Notes: generated by a model not told the origin, from the letters alone. A DNA stretch of 64,000 bases from Ypsolopha sequella (GCA_934047225.1 OW203984.1:2799201-2863200), one strand, 5' to 3'; counted from the stretch's first letter, positions 12,504 to 25,010 are shown. Program-made: numbers and translations.

Positions 12504-13125
12504 ATCCCATCAAAAACATAAAATGTACAAAAATGGCAAGTCTCGCAACGCAATCCTTCCACCGTAAAAAGTTGTGAGATCTTATGTAAAGCCAAGTCTG
12601 CTATTTTAGTTTTTATGGAAGCACCTTTTCATTTAAGTTAGTATGGGAGCACCTATTTAACAAATTTATCATTAATTGTTTCCTATTTAGTTACCTACCA
12701 ACATTAAGTGACTGTATTAATATTAGTCATCTTTATTTCCTAATAAAATATGGTGACTTTGCAATCGCAGAGCACAAATAAAGCACTGATGCGTAGAAAT
12801 ATCTTCTCAAATCGTTAATAAATTGGTATTAGGTAGCTGATATGTTGTATATGTTGCTGTGCGATTGCGAAGCCACTATATTTTATTAGGAAATAAAGAT
12901 GACTAATATTAATACAGTCACTTAATGTTGGTAGGTAACTAAATAGGAAACAATTAATGATAAATTTGTTAAATAGGTGCTCCCATACTAACTTAAATGA
13001 AAAGGTGCTTCCATAAAAACTAAAATAGCAGACTTGGCTTTACATAAGATCTCACAACTTTTTACGGTGGAAGGATTGCGTTGCGAGACTTGCCATTTTT
13101 GTACATTTTATGTTTTTGATGGGAT
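12504..13125. repeat. Long palindrome, 270-bp arms with 82-bp spacer
   Basis: The left arm 12504-12773 and right arm 12856-13125 are reverse complements. I see no mismatch over the outer roughly 240 bp; the few differences are in the innermost 30 bp. The spacer is 12774-12855. No transposase and no clear target duplication are visible. It is a recent inverted duplication, a foldback MITE, or an assembly fold-back artefact. A transcript would form a long hairpin RNA. Confidence 0.95.
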
Positions 13126-13910
13126 TATTTTTTACCTGAATCGTAATTACTTCGTACTTTCATTGTTCTAGCGACTGTGTAATTTGTATAATTTTCTAGA
13201 TTTCGTAGACGAATATTAAGTCTGTCGATTGTACTTGTACGTCGCAAACAATTGACGGGTTCCGTATTTAGGTAATCTGCTTACGTCATCGAAGGTTTTT
13301 CTTTGAGGTCCCATATCCGTCAACATTCTAAAGCTCAACCCTGCCTTTCTTTATTTTATGCCACAAACGGTCAGCCAGAATGTATAAAATGCGGAACCCC
13401 TAGTGACGACAACTGATATACAACCCTGATCACTGCAAATATACTCGGTTTGGTACATCCTGGAAAGGTAGATCAAGATACAACTAACTGACAAAACTTA
13501 AAATGTTAGTAGGCTTCGCCCCTGACTTGTCACCACCCTCACCACGAAACCATATCTTTAGCTTTTTTTATACACAAGCAGATGCGTGCGTATGAAATAA
13601 AGCTATGTTTTACGGGCTTCTTTCTTTGATAGAACCCTAAAAATTAAGTGAAATTATAAAGTAATTTTCCTTTTCAACTGATTTCTCGGAGCCGACTCCA
13701 GCCGAGGCACAGACCTTGTTTTATACGGCCTTCGTATGTGGTCCGTATTGCACCTTTCCCTTACTAAAATTAATCCTTGGCCAACTTGTTTTCTTCCAAT
13801 ACTTGTTATATTGTTGTATTTTCTTGCACCAGTTAATAAAGCTCGAATATTTTATTCAGTTCACAACTTAACAATTTAGTAGATAACACATTAGATTCAC
13901 AACTAATTCG
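13126..13910. other. Intergenic, no gene seen
   Basis: Degraded repeat-like sequence with GGTTCCGTATTTAGG (13259). No supported coding or RNA feature. Confidence 0.4.
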
Positions 13911-14057
13911 ATTCGACGCTACACAACTTAACTTATTTGACAGAACTAACCTTATTTTGAGCGTTCTATTCTTGAATTTTCGATACGGAAAGAAAAAGAC
14001 AGAACGCTCAAATTAAGTTTAGTCCTGTCAAATAAGTTAAGCCGTGTTGCGCCGAAT
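13911..14057. mobile_element. Small MITE next to the 23-bp array
   Basis: ACACAACTTAACTTATTTGACAG at the left is matched by CTGTCAAATAAGTTAAGCC at the right. An inner pair GAGCGTTCT/AGAACGCTC is also present. It lies 30 bp before the tRNA-like head of the minisatellite. Confidence 0.75.
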
Positions 14058-14084
14058 TGACATAAATCTGAATAAAAGTAATGA

Positions 14085-14715
14085 GCAGCGGTAGCTCAGT
14101 CGTTGGGACGCCGGACGCTCAGTCGTTGGGACGCCGAACGCGCAGTCGTTGGGACGCCGGACGCTCAGCCGTTGGGACGCCGGACGCTCAGTCGTTGGGA
14201 CGCCGGACGCTCAGCCGTTGGGACGCCGGACGCTCAGGCGTTGGGACGCTGGAACTCAGTGGTTGGGACGCCGGACGCTCAGTCGTTGGGACGCCGGACG
14301 CTCAGCCGTTGGGACGCCGGACGCTCAGCCGTTGGGAAGCCGGACGCTCAGTCGTTGGGACGCCGGACGCTCAGCCGTTGGGACGCCAGACGCTCAGTCA
14401 TTGGGCCGCCGGACGCTCAGTCGTTGGGACGCCAGACGCTCAGTCATTGGGCCGCCGGACGCTCAGTCGTTGGGACGCCAGACGTTCAGTCATTGGGCCG
14501 CCGGACGCTCAGTGGTTGGGACGCCCACCGCTCAGTCGTTGGGACGCTGGACGCTCAGCCGTTGGGACGCCGGACGCTCAATCGTTGGGACGCCAGACGC
14601 TCAGTCATTGGGCCGCCGGACGCTCACTTGTTGGGCCGCCGGTTGCTCAGTCGTTGGGACGCCGTACGCTCAACCTTGAAACCCCGACCCGGGCTCGAAT
14701 CCGGCACGTCGATCA
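14085..14715 (+). repeat. 23-bp minisatellite (25 units) inside a tRNA-like element
   Basis: Units begin GCTCAGTCGTTGGGACGCCG and repeat every 23 bp from 14094 to about 14668, with one 1-bp-short unit near 14250. The sequence before the array (GCGGTAGCTCAGTCGTTGG) reads as the 5' half of a tRNA with A box. The sequence after it (CCCGGGCTCGAATCCGGC, 14688-14705) reads as a T arm with B box. The array is therefore an internal expansion of the 5' half of a tRNA-derived element. Three overlapping long frames here are a by-product of a GC-rich, stop-free 23-bp period. Confidence 0.9.
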
Positions 14716-14937
14716 GTTATTGCAAGTCGTTTTTCGAGATCTAAGTGCAAAGTATTTGCATACTTACTTGCTTACGGTAAAGAAGGCTTTAATTTTAGTT
14801 TTAGTGCAGTCAAAACAAAATTTCTTTCATTGCAAAGTAGTAATTAAGTGTTAGGAACAGAAGCTAAATTACTTTGGAAAATTTTAAGTTTTGACAACAC
14901 TTGAAATTGAAGCCTTCAGAATCTGCTTTACTATAAG

Positions 14938-15080
14938 GTATACTTGCACGCCCGGAAATCGTGTATTTGTGTTCAAATTACGGCGATAAGAGTCACCCCC
15001 ATCACGTTGGGCGTAAACATCTAGTCACAATTCACACTCGGGGACACCTCTGACACCCCCACGGGAATACATGTCGTGAT
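14938..15080 (+). mobile_element. SINE 3' portion
   Basis: TACGGCGATAAGAGTCACCC to GGGAATACATGTCGTGATGA. The tRNA head is absent. Confidence 0.65.
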
Positions 15081-16485
15081 GACGTCTTTGTTTTTTAATA
15101 ATAATAAATTTTACGTTTTTTAAATGTATGTCTACAGTCTAAACTACTAGTCCCGAGATTGCTTTACGACGTTGTAAGGCTTTGTTAGAGTAAAAAGGTC
15201 ACATAATTAATGTTAGGAAACATATAATTACTCCTTCTCTGTAATGGTCAGTAAAATATATCTATCTTATATAAGTCACATTAATTTTTACAGACAAATC
15301 CATACTAGAGTTTTGGTAAGTCATCAGTATCACGGATCGATAACACTTTTTTGCTAATTTCTCAAAATACAATGTTGACCTCCCATATTATTTTGACTAT
15401 AATCGCGGCTGGACTTGCGATTGTAGGCAAAATAAAAATAAATTACGAATTTCACAAAACCTTCATTATGAATTCGGCTGTATAATGTAACAAACGAATA
15501 CAGGGCCCTGACTGACTGAACAAACGGTTGGATAAGGACGAACAGATTTTAGGAACGCCCCAGGGCTTCCGCTAGTGTCTTTATAAATTAACTCGTGCTT
15601 CTCAATAAAATCGAATTGGGTAAAAATCATGTGATTTATATTCTGAAAAACGCGGAAACGTAGCGAATTGTTTAATTAGCATACTAATTCTATATTTTAT
15701 ATCGCGAGCCGAGATAAGCGAAGTATGCGAGCAGAAGTTAATGGACAAACACGGTAACACTCGAACAATATCCTCGAATGGCATTGGAGTTTTATCTTCG
15801 CTCTTCTAAAATATTTTTGCTGATTCAAGTGAAGGGGATAAATTCAATTGTATTTGTTTAACATGAACATTACATTACTAAAGGTATAGGTGTTTTCAGC
15901 TCAATGGACTGTGAGCATTTCTTTACAGGGGACTAAATAGGTCTATTAATATGTTATTTGTTAGTTCATTTTCTTGAACTTTGTAATTATTTCTGTAAGT
16001 GACCGTTTGTTTCGTAATAAAATAATATGAAATAAAAAGAAATAAACATTACAGACCATAAACCAGCAAAATATGATAAAAGTTTAAATAATTTACCACA
16101 GCTGTCATATATAAAGTTAAAACCAAAAGCAGTTACAATCTGAATGTCATATGTTTTGAAAGTAATAACGCTTTTTTTTCAGTTGAAACATTTTTTGTAG
16201 TTGGTAAGATATTATTTATTATTATTTTGTATGTTAAGCAGTGTCCTCATGTTAAATACGTTTTACGTTGCTCTAAATAAGTTCGGGAGCTTACTAAAAA
16301 CCAGCGCTAATCTGTTTTTCAGATGAGCACAAGCTGAGATGTCTCCTTTTTTCACAAAGTTTTGTCTGTGCTAATTGTAAATTATTTTTGTGTTTATTTT
16401 TTATATAATTTATTATTTTTAATTATTTCATTAATTTATTTATTATTAAGCTTCGGATTAAGTGTAGTAGTAGAATATGCATACT
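15081..16485. other. Intergenic, no gene seen
   Basis: AT-rich. No repeats that I can name. Confidence 0.45.
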
Positions 16486-16745
16486 GTCACGACATATTCC
16501 CCCGAGAAGGTGTCAGAGGTTTCTCCGAATGTAACTTGTTACTGAAATAGTCAACCTAGTGCAACTATTTTTATCTCCAAATATGAGAGGAGGTAAGATT
16601 TATCTGCCTTACTTCGGGCACAAATAGACTAGTAAAGAAAAGTAAAGAAAACTCCGAAAAATTCATTAGTGCATGATTGAGCGGTTATATTTGAACCCTG
16701 GTTTCAAGATTCTGGCGACGTCCTAGCAACTGAGCTACCGTTGCT
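16486..16745 (-). mobile_element. tRNA-derived SINE with internal deletion or replacement
   Basis: 3' end GTCACGACATATTCCCCCGA and, further on, tRNA-like head (TTGAACCCTGGTTTCAAGAT, CAACTGAGCTACCGTTGC on +). The middle is diverged. Confidence 0.7.
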
Positions 16746-17679
16746 TTTATATGGGATATATTCTGACACATAACATGTACATATAGAATAGGTTAATGCC
16801 AATTCAAAAACTCCCTGCAAAAATTAGCGTTACATTATCTAATGTAGTAATAATAATATTGTCCGTAGAGACGAGGTCATTGTCAAACTGTACGCAGCAG
16901 ACCGTGCTGTCGCCGAGTGTACGTTACACGAGAACACAATGACGACCAGAATAACACTTTCGTCGCCATGCGCTCGCACAAAGGGAGATACAGCCTTTGT
17001 GACAGAAGGTTCATCAGTGAAAATGTCAAATGAGCGTTTTTCTGGTTGTTTTTTTTTCTTAGGTCTTAGCTTTCCTCCAGATGGCGCTGTTCATGTCACC
17101 ATAGATAAATGTGTTTGTAGCAATCAATGTCAAAGTGGGTTTTCGTTTGTTTGGAATCGGTGCAAATTTTGTCTTTGATTCTGTTGCTAAAGAATACGAC
17201 AGTGCCATCTGTCACAACAGTGTCTGTACTGTGATTTACTGTCACAAAACTTTTGAATTGTATAACCCTGTCAAAACTCATACTTTAGTCTGGTAATCAT
17301 ATTTCTGGATCCCAAGTGACAAGCCCGACTTAGTTTGGGGTCCACTGGAAAACGTAGACACTAAATAATTTGTTTTTAATAATTTATTATAACTGTTTTC
17401 TTTTTATGTTTAGATTAAGGATTTAATTTTAAAGCATGTTTTAGTGTAAGTTTTCAAGAAATAAATAATTTGTATTTGTATTTGTATTTTGTATCTAGGA
17501 ATCTTATATAACACTAAATTTGACATAAGGAAAAACGCTCATTGTAATGCTCTGTTCGTGGTTACTTACCTTTAGATAGACGGTACAGAGCTAATCCTCA
17601 ACGTTATGAGTAAGGAGACGTCCATATATGACGACTTTGGGGAGATCTGCGGGCTTATTATGACAATTTTGTCTAAGCA
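16746..17679. other. Intergenic, no gene seen
   Basis: Contains CCAGATGGCGCTGTTC (17071), (TATTTG)n at 17467-17490 and TGTCACARNAGTGTC-like local repeats near 17200-17260. Short overlapping frames on both strands are not convincing. Confidence 0.4.
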
Positions 17680-18035
17680 TGTTCGCGCTTGAAGTGACGA
17701 CACAGTTCATAAATAGTTCAATCCTGTATTGTAGCGCTTTAGGTTAAGTCTGTAATACTCGTATTAATTGTTATGTATATATATATATGTATATAGGGAT
17801 GTAAATAGACAGGTATTTTTAAATTGAACCCACATAATCTGCTGATAATAGTGAACAAGATTCTCAAAGAAATATACCTGAGGACAAATTGAACCTGTCC
17901 ATACAAAACATACCTGTGGACAAATTGAACCTGTCCATACAAAACATACCTGTAAAGACAATTTTGAAAGTTTAGTTTTTATCTGTGTTTTTGATGATAG
18001 GCACTCAGTCCAGTTGGCGACTAAAGATACATAAT
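17680..18035. mobile_element. Copy of the 28.6-kb MITE interrupted by other sequence
   Basis: TTCGCGCTTGAAGTGACGAC (17682) and TTTTGATGATAGGCACTCAG (17988) match the 28.7-kb element. About 240 bp of unrelated DNA lies between them, with a direct duplication of CCTGTCCATACAAAACATACC (17895 and 17931). Confidence 0.6.
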
Positions 18036-18299
18036 AGAGGGGCGTCATAATGGTCTGCGGATGATGGTAATTTTAGAGCATAGATGCGTCAATGTGCGTC
18101 TTGCCAAAAAAAAAAAAAACTATTGATTAAACAACAATATTGATTTTATAATACCATATATACGGACAATAAAATTTACATCAGTTTAGTGAGAGGATGG
18201 GTTCATTAAATAATTACGATAGGATGATTGTTGAGGGGGGTTTATTTTTCAGTGTGCCATTTTTACAGACAAATTAACAGCTTCCTTTTAACAAATTAT

Positions 18300-18420
18300 A
18301 CATTTATTTCACAAATATTCAATGATGTGTTAACTTAGGCGACCGGTTTCGTATTACACATCATCAGGGCAACAATTTATTATTTTAAGAGTAATTAAAA
18401 CATAAACATCGATAACAAAC
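18300..18420 (+). repeat. GACCGGTTTCG dispersed fragment
   Basis: AGGCGACCGGTTTCGTATTA followed by CATCATCAGGGC and an AT-rich tail, related to 6605-6700. Confidence 0.45.
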
Positions 18421-18558
18421 AAATTGTAAACAAACAGTCTTACGATGTATAATGAATCTTCTTTGGTAAACAAAGGTGAATCACAAGTTGCTTTCCAAAA
18501 TTAGTCTTCGATGACAAGTAGCTCCAATAACGGCAATAAATAATTGGCCTCTTTTTTT

Positions 18559-19098
18559 TAGGGTTCCGTAGTACCTAAAAGGTACAAAAGGAACCTTTAT
18601 GGTGAGACTCCGTTGTCCGTCCGTCTGTCCGTATGTCACAGCCTGATAGACCGAAAAACATGAAAAAAAATTACGATTAAAGGTCATAACCGGCCAATCA
18701 CAGGAAAACTATAGCAATTTAAAAAAAGTTGAACACAAATGAGAAATATTCAAAAATGTTAAAATGAATAAAAAAATATTTTATAAAAATACAATATGGG
18801 TACCAATTTTAGGTATTAAAGAGCTGATTGTAAATATATGTAATTTTGCTATATTTATTTGCATGTATTTCGAGAAATGCTTGAAAACCACAAAAACATG
18901 TATGTCCCACCTTATCTCCAAAACTGGCGGACCAAAAAATATGAAAAAAATCATGGTAATGTAATGGCGGCAGGAAAAATATAGCGGTTGAGAAATATAC
19001 GAATACAAAATGACAAAATTAAAATTTCACTTCCCAAAACTGTCAAATTACGGAATCCTAGGTAAGCGAGTCTGATTCGCACTTGACCGGTTTTTTTC
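18559..19098 (+). repeat. Dispersed repeat, GGGTTCCGTA to ACCGGTTTTTT type
   Basis: Starts AGGGTTCCGTAGTACCTAAA, carries a (GTCC)n-like tract (GTTGTCCGTCCGTCTGTCCG) and ends CGCACTTGACCGGTTTTTTT. A closely related copy is at 61085-61838. Fragments are at 3230-3300, 9000-9080, 20542-20610 and (inverted) 48855-48950. Confidence 0.75.
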
Positions 19099-19542
19099 AC
19101 CAATATTTACGATTCAAAAACCGCTACGAGGAATAGCTTTCCTCAACTGTTTTCAATACACAGATTTTAAAATAATTGTACATATCCTTTGGTTTAAGGA
19201 TCCGACGAGTTAACCTAAAATGATGACGTCATATCCTGTTAATACTAAAATACTTATAAAAACTGTTTCAAAGCACGAAATCATGTGTCATTGAAACTAC
19301 ACATCTAATTGATCTATTAATTCCATAAAGCATACAAAAATTGCACGTTGAAGTTTACAAAACAACCGAACACTCATGTTAATGTAAAAATAAATAATTG
19401 TGAAATAAGAATTTGTGTACATTTAATTTAATGTTTTATAATTCGTGAATATGATACTCCACCAAGAACAATCAATTGACACCATCGACGTGACAGAACC
19501 CAATACTGAAAACCACTTCCGTGGAATATTATCAACTTATTG

Positions 19543-19839
19543 TACGTAAGTAGGGTTACCATCCGTCCGGATTAGTCCGGACATGTCCGGACTTTTAGAC
19601 TCCAGACTTTGTCCGGATCTTTAATGCGTCCAGATTTTGGAATATGAGTAATAAAGCTATATATTAAGTTATATTAAACAAGTCTTTAATCTTTATTAAC
19701 TTCTCATTTATCTAAAAATACCACTGTAACTAAGTGAGTAATGTTTCCATTTTGTGACTAAAAAGTCCGGACTTTTATCGAAATGTCAGGCTTTTTGTCA
19801 GGACTTTTCAAATTCCTACATTGTAACCCTATACGTAAG
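19543..19839. mobile_element. hAT-like MITE with 8-bp target duplication
   Basis: The element 19551-19831 begins TAGGGTTACCATCCGTCCGG and ends GTAACCCTA. It is flanked by TACGTAAG at 19543-19550 and 19832-19839. An 8-bp duplication and short inverted ends fit the hAT superfamily. The internal GTCCGGACTTTT motifs are partly palindromic. No transposase. Confidence 0.8.
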
Positions 19840-20175
19840 TAATTAAGTACGTATTAATTGTTATTATCTAAAAATACCACTGTAACTAAGTGAGTAATGT
19901 TTCCATTTTGTGACTAAAAAGTCCGGACTTTTACCGAAATGTCAGGCTTTTTGTCAGGAATTTTCAAATTCCTACATGGTAACCCTATACGTAAGTAATT
20001 AAGTATGTATTATTTGTTATTATCTAAAAATACCACTGTAACTAAGTGAGTAATGTTTCCATTTTGTGACTAAAAAGTCCGGACTTTTATCGAAATGTCA
20101 TGCTTTTTGTCAGGACTTTTCAAATTCCTACATGGTAACCCTATACGTAAATAAGTAAGTATTATTTGTTATTGT
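19711..20175 (+). repeat. 156-bp tandem triplication of a MITE end plus flank
   Basis: Units begin TCTAAAAATACCACTGTAAC at 19711, 19867 and 20023. Each comprises the right half of the hAT-like MITE, its TACGTAAG-type flank and about 25 bp of host DNA. The duplication therefore postdates the insertion. Confidence 0.9.
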
Positions 20176-21149
20176 GTGGTTCGCTCTACATTGCGGCTGA
20201 TAAGAGGTGATAAGATAAGCTGGTGCAGATAGGACGGTAATGAATTTATTTGTGTGCAATATTACAGTTTGTGTCAAATTTTGATAACAATATTTAGCGG
20301 TGAAGGTTAGACATTTAGACCCAACCATTTAGCCGTTTTAGGACCCAAAATTAATCTCACACTCAATGATTATGGGTTTAAATTGTTCTTTTGCCTAAGT
20401 ATATTCAACATTTCGACCAAATGGTATGAAGATAACGTGAATTTACATACATACTCGTATTATACTGGGTTAATTAAAACCTGTATTTTCTCATGCAAAG
20501 GTGAACCATTTTTTCTCAAATAATCCCAGGTTTACATCATTAAAAAACCGGAAAAGTGCGAGTTAGACTCGCGTTCCATAAATTTTTTGCGGTTTTATCG
20601 AGGCTTTTCTCGAAATGGATGAAAATAAATAAATAAAAATAAAAATATTTTATTGCGGACAACTTTGAATCCATAGAATATTAGTGGACTTAATGGTAAG
20701 TTAGTAACAAGGAAAAAAATTTAATATAATTATACAATATTATATAATATGATTTGGTCAAATAAATGCATTTGGTGGTTATTGATTTATATATATTTTT
20801 AAACGTACTGCAGAACTATAAATCAGGCGATATTAGCATAAAGTAGCTCTAAATCCATAAATATTTATTTGATATGTTTATTTTGATGACATCATGACAA
20901 CATATATCAAAGACGACATTTTCGTCAAGGATCTTCCTTCCTAACAACAAAAGATCAGGTTTATATAAACAAAGACCATTTCCAAACATAATTATACACT
21001 CATTTTATGTCATATGCATTCTTAAAGCTATATACATAGAAGTAAATCAGTTTTCTTTATTTTTACAAATATAAGAAGGTACTTTAAATTCTCTGACTCG
21101 TCCTACGAATAATTAATTAGGATAGTATCAGATACAAATCAGGATTGTA
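20176..21149. other. Intergenic, repeat scraps only
   Basis: A GGGTTCCGTA-family scrap (20542-20610) and an inverted LINE tail (20620-20700). Otherwise AT-rich. Confidence 0.4.
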
Positions 21150-21230
21150 AAAGATTAAAATCTGTAGTCTCTATCTACCCCGCTAGGAGCTAGGCGTGGG
21201 TATATGTATATTATGTACGTATGTATTTGA
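21150..21230 (+). repeat. RTE-like LINE 3' fragment
   Basis: AAATCTGTAGTCTCTATCTA followed by CTAGGCGTGGGTATATGTATA matches the 3' end described at 26.5 kb. Confidence 0.5.
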
Positions 21231-21460
21231 AACCTGTCTTAGTTAAAACTAGATTTAGTATCAAAAGTTCTTGTGTTTTTTTGTATACTTGTTTAAAATG
21301 CGTAGTATCGTAAATCATTCTGCCAAGTGTGGAAGAATTAATGAAATACGTACTGATTCGGTGTCGATGTAATATATGGTTTTAATTATAACTCGCTCTA
21401 AATACCTGCGCTAAATGTCTCTTGAACATTTAAGAAGCGGATGTGACGTTTATGTGTCTA

Positions 21461-23845
21461 TGTGGCAGACCTAGGAAACTAGAGGTATGATAACTGTGTG
21501 TTTATGTGGCAGACCTAGGAAACTAGAGGTATGATAACTGTGTGTTTATGTGACAGACCTAGGAAACTAGAGGTATGATAACTGTGTGTTTATGTGGCAG
21601 ACCTAGGAAACTAGAGGTATGATAACTGTGTGTTTATGTGGCAGACCTAGGAAACTAGAGGTATGATAACTGTGTGTTTATGTGGCAGACCTAGGAAACT
21701 AGAGGTATGATAACTGTGTGTTTATGTGACAGACCTAGGAAACTAGAGGTATGATAACTGTGTGTTTATGTGGCAGACCTAGAAAACTAGAGGTATGATA
21801 ACTGTGTGTTTATGTGGCAGACCTAGGAAACTAGAGGTATGATAACTGTGTGTTTATGTGGCAGACCTAGGAAACTAGAGGTATGATAACTGTGTGTTTA
21901 TGTGGCAGACCTAGGAAACTAGAGGTATGATAACTATGTGTTTATGTGGCAGACCTAGGAAACTAGAGGCATGATAACTGTGTGTTTATGTGACAGACCT
22001 AGGAAACTAGAGGTAAGATAACTGTGTGTTTATGTGGCAGACCTAGGAAACTAGAGGTATGATAACTGTGTGTTTATGTGGCAGACCTAGGAAACTAGAG
22101 GTATGATAACTGTGTGTTTATGTGGCAGACCTAGGAAACTAGAGGTATGATAACTGTGTGTTTATGTGGCAGACCTAGGAAACTAGAGGTATGATAACTG
22201 TGTGTTTATGTGGCAGACCTAGGAAACTAGAGGTATGATAACTGTGTGTTTATGTGGCAGACCTAGGAAACTAGAGGTAAGATAACTGTGTGTTTATGTG
22301 GCAGACCTAGGAAACTAGAGGTATGATAACTGTGTGTTTATGTGGCAGACCTAGGAAACTAGAGGTATGATAACTGTGTGTTTATGTGGCAGACCTAGGA
22401 AACTAGAGGTATGATAACTGTGTGTTTATGTGGCAGACCTAGGAAACTAGAGGTATGATAACTGTGTGTTTATGTGGCAGACCTAGGAAACTAGAGGTAT
22501 GATAACTGTGTGTTTATGTGGCAGACCTAGGAAACTAGAGGTAAGATAACTGTGTGTTTATGTGGCAGACCTAGGAAACTAGAGGTATGATAACTGTGTG
22601 TTTATGTGGCAGACCTAGGAAACTAGAGGTATGATAACTGTGTGTTTATGTGGCAGACCTAGGAAACTAGAGGTATGATAACTGTGTGTTTATGTGGCAG
22701 ACCTAGGAAACTAGAGGTATGATAACTGTGTGTTTATGTGGCAGACCTAGGAAACTAGAGGTATGATAACTGTGTGTTTATGTGGCAGACCTAGGAAACT
22801 AAAGGCATGATAACTGTGTGTTTATGTGGCAGACCTAGGAAACTAGAGGTATGATAACTGTGTGTTTATGTGGCAGACCTAGGAAACTAGAGGTATGATA
22901 ACTGTGTGTTTATGTGGCAGACCTAGGAAACTAAAGGCATGATAACTGTGTGTTTATGTGGCAGACCTAGGAAACTAGAGGTATGATAACTGTGTGTTTA
23001 TGTGGCAGACCTAGGAAACTAGAGGTATGATAACTGTGTGTTTATGTGGCAGACCTAGGAAACTAGAGGTATGATAAATGTGTGTTTATGTGGCAGACCT
23101 AGGAAACTAGAGGTATGATAACTGTGTGTTTATGTGGCAGACCTAGGAAACTAAAGGCATGATAACTGTGTGTTTATGTGGCAGACCTAGGAAACTAGAG
23201 GTATGATAACTGTGTGTTTATGTGGCAGACCTAGGAAACTAGAGGTATGGCAACTGTGTGTTTATGTGGCAGACCTAGGAAACTAGAGGTATGATAACTG
23301 TGTGTTTATGTGGCAGACCTAGGAAACTAGAGGTATGATAACTGTGTGTTTATGTGGCAGACCTAGGAAACTAGAGGTATGATAACTGTGTGTTTATGTG
23401 GCAGACCTAGGAAACTAGAGGTATGATAACTGTGTGTTTATGTGGCAGACCTAGGAAACTAGAGGTATGATAACTGTGTGTTTATGTGGCAGACCTAGGA
23501 AACTAGAGGTATGATAACTGTGTGTTTATGTGGCAGACCTAGGAAACTAAAGGCATGATAACTGTGTGTTTATGTGGCAGACCTAGGAAACTAGAGGTAT
23601 GATAACTGTGTGTTTATGTGGCAGACCTAGGAAACTAGAGGTATGGCAACTGTGTGTTTATGTGGCAGACCTAGGAAACTAGAGGTATGATAACTGTGTG
23701 TTTATGTGGCAGACCTAGGAAACTAGAGGTATGATAACTGTGTGTTTATGTGGCAGACCTAGGAAACTAGAGGTATGATAACTGTGTGTTTATGTGGCAG
23801 ACCTAGGAAACTAGAGGTATGATAACTGTGTGTTTATGTGGCAGA
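21461..23845 (+). repeat. 44-bp satellite, about 54 copies, with higher-order structure
   Basis: The unit contains TGTGGCAGACCTAGGAAACT and then AGAGGTATGATAACTGTGTG. The array spans 2385 bp with very few variants. Variant units recur at fixed spacing. GTAAGATA at 22013, 22277 and 22541 is 264 bp apart (6 units). The pair CTAAAGGCAT/GTATGGCAAC at 23151/23245 recurs at 23547/23641, 396 bp apart (9 units). This shows block duplication by unequal exchange. No coding potential and no CRISPR-like spacers are present. Confidence 0.97.
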
Positions 23846-24469
23846 ATATTTATATTAAATAATCTTCTGTGAAATAATCTATGTGTACAGGTAATAGTTT
23901 TATGTCATAAATAATAATATGGGGAAATATGCAGGGGAACAATAAATATTGGGTTTACTTAAATTCAATTAAAAAATTACACTTGAATAAAATAAAATAT
24001 AGGAATAAGAAATAAATAATAGTAATAATATATGAAATACATATAATCAGTATATGCCTAACTCCGCCTATTGGATTAGTCTTGCTAAGAAGAAGGGCAA
24101 GGAACTTAGCAAGATCATGTCTTTTTTTTTATAATATTTGTAACAACTAAATGTAAAGGTAAGCCTATAGTTTAATTAAATAAAGAAATGAAAAATACAA
24201 GACAGTTATTTTATATATATTTTTATATATATATTTTTTTGCAATTGGTTTATATATGTTACAACATTACTTAAAACTAATCAAGTAAACATTTATGTAC
24301 AGCACATTTAACCAATTAAGGCATACAAAAATTTTGCAATAACATTTGTTTTATGTAATCACAAGCTTACATTATTAAAAAATCAATTATATTTCAATTC
24401 TTATTAATTACAATGTCACAAGATTTTAATTATATAAATTCTTTTACAGTGTAAAAGCACTTATCTACT

Positions 24470-25010
24470 AACCAATTAAATAAATATTTTTAAAAATAAT
24501 GTGTGTGGCATAAGTTTTAACTTGTCTGGTAATTTATTAAATATTTGCATTTGCATCGAAAAGCAATTTTTTTGAGCCAACGCGGTCTTTAATGTGGGAG
24601 TTACTAGTCCATTTAGATGTCTAGTAAAGAGCAGACGTCCTTGAGTGTGACAAACTGTTCCAGATGATTTTTGGTGAAACATGCCATTTCATAAATATGT
24701 AGGCTAGTTAATGAAAGCAGCTTTAGTTTTTTAAACAATGGCTTGCATGGATCTGTTGGAGCCGCTTTGCAAACAGCTCTTATACAACGCTTCTGCATGA
24801 TAAAAGCCCGATTTATATCGTTTCCATTATCCCACAGTACGAGACTGTATCGTAAACAGATGCGACACATCTCCGTGATATGACATGAGAGCTGTCTTCA
24901 TTTCTGATGTTTTTTGTAACCGGCAAAACGGCTAAGATTTGTGCACTCTTTTGAAATTTGAAAAGACCATTTTCAGTGCTTATCAGTTTCTTCCACTTTT
25001 TCACCGGCGG
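24470..25010 (-). pseudogene. Degraded reverse transcriptase C-terminal fragment (LINE)
   Basis: Reading on -, two overlapping frames give YSLVLWDNGNDINRAFIMQK, RCIRAVCKAAPTDPCKPLF and FKKLKLLSLTSLHIYE, typical of the CR1/Jockey-type RT C-terminus. This is followed by a shifted frame with FTRHLNGLVTPTLKTALAQK. At least one frameshift is present. The 3' UTR probably runs to about 24120. Confidence 0.75.

Noticed and set aside
14081..14854. Three long overlapping + strand frames (up to 257 codons) with SRWDAGRSAVGTPDAQ-type repeats
   Set aside because: They arise because a GC-rich 23-bp repeat lacks stops in all three frames; the same repeat is read in each, and tRNA-like boundaries explain the sequence.
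21461..23845. CRISPR-like regular array
   Set aside because: The units are directly contiguous 44-mers with no unique spacers, in a eukaryotic setting. It is a satellite.
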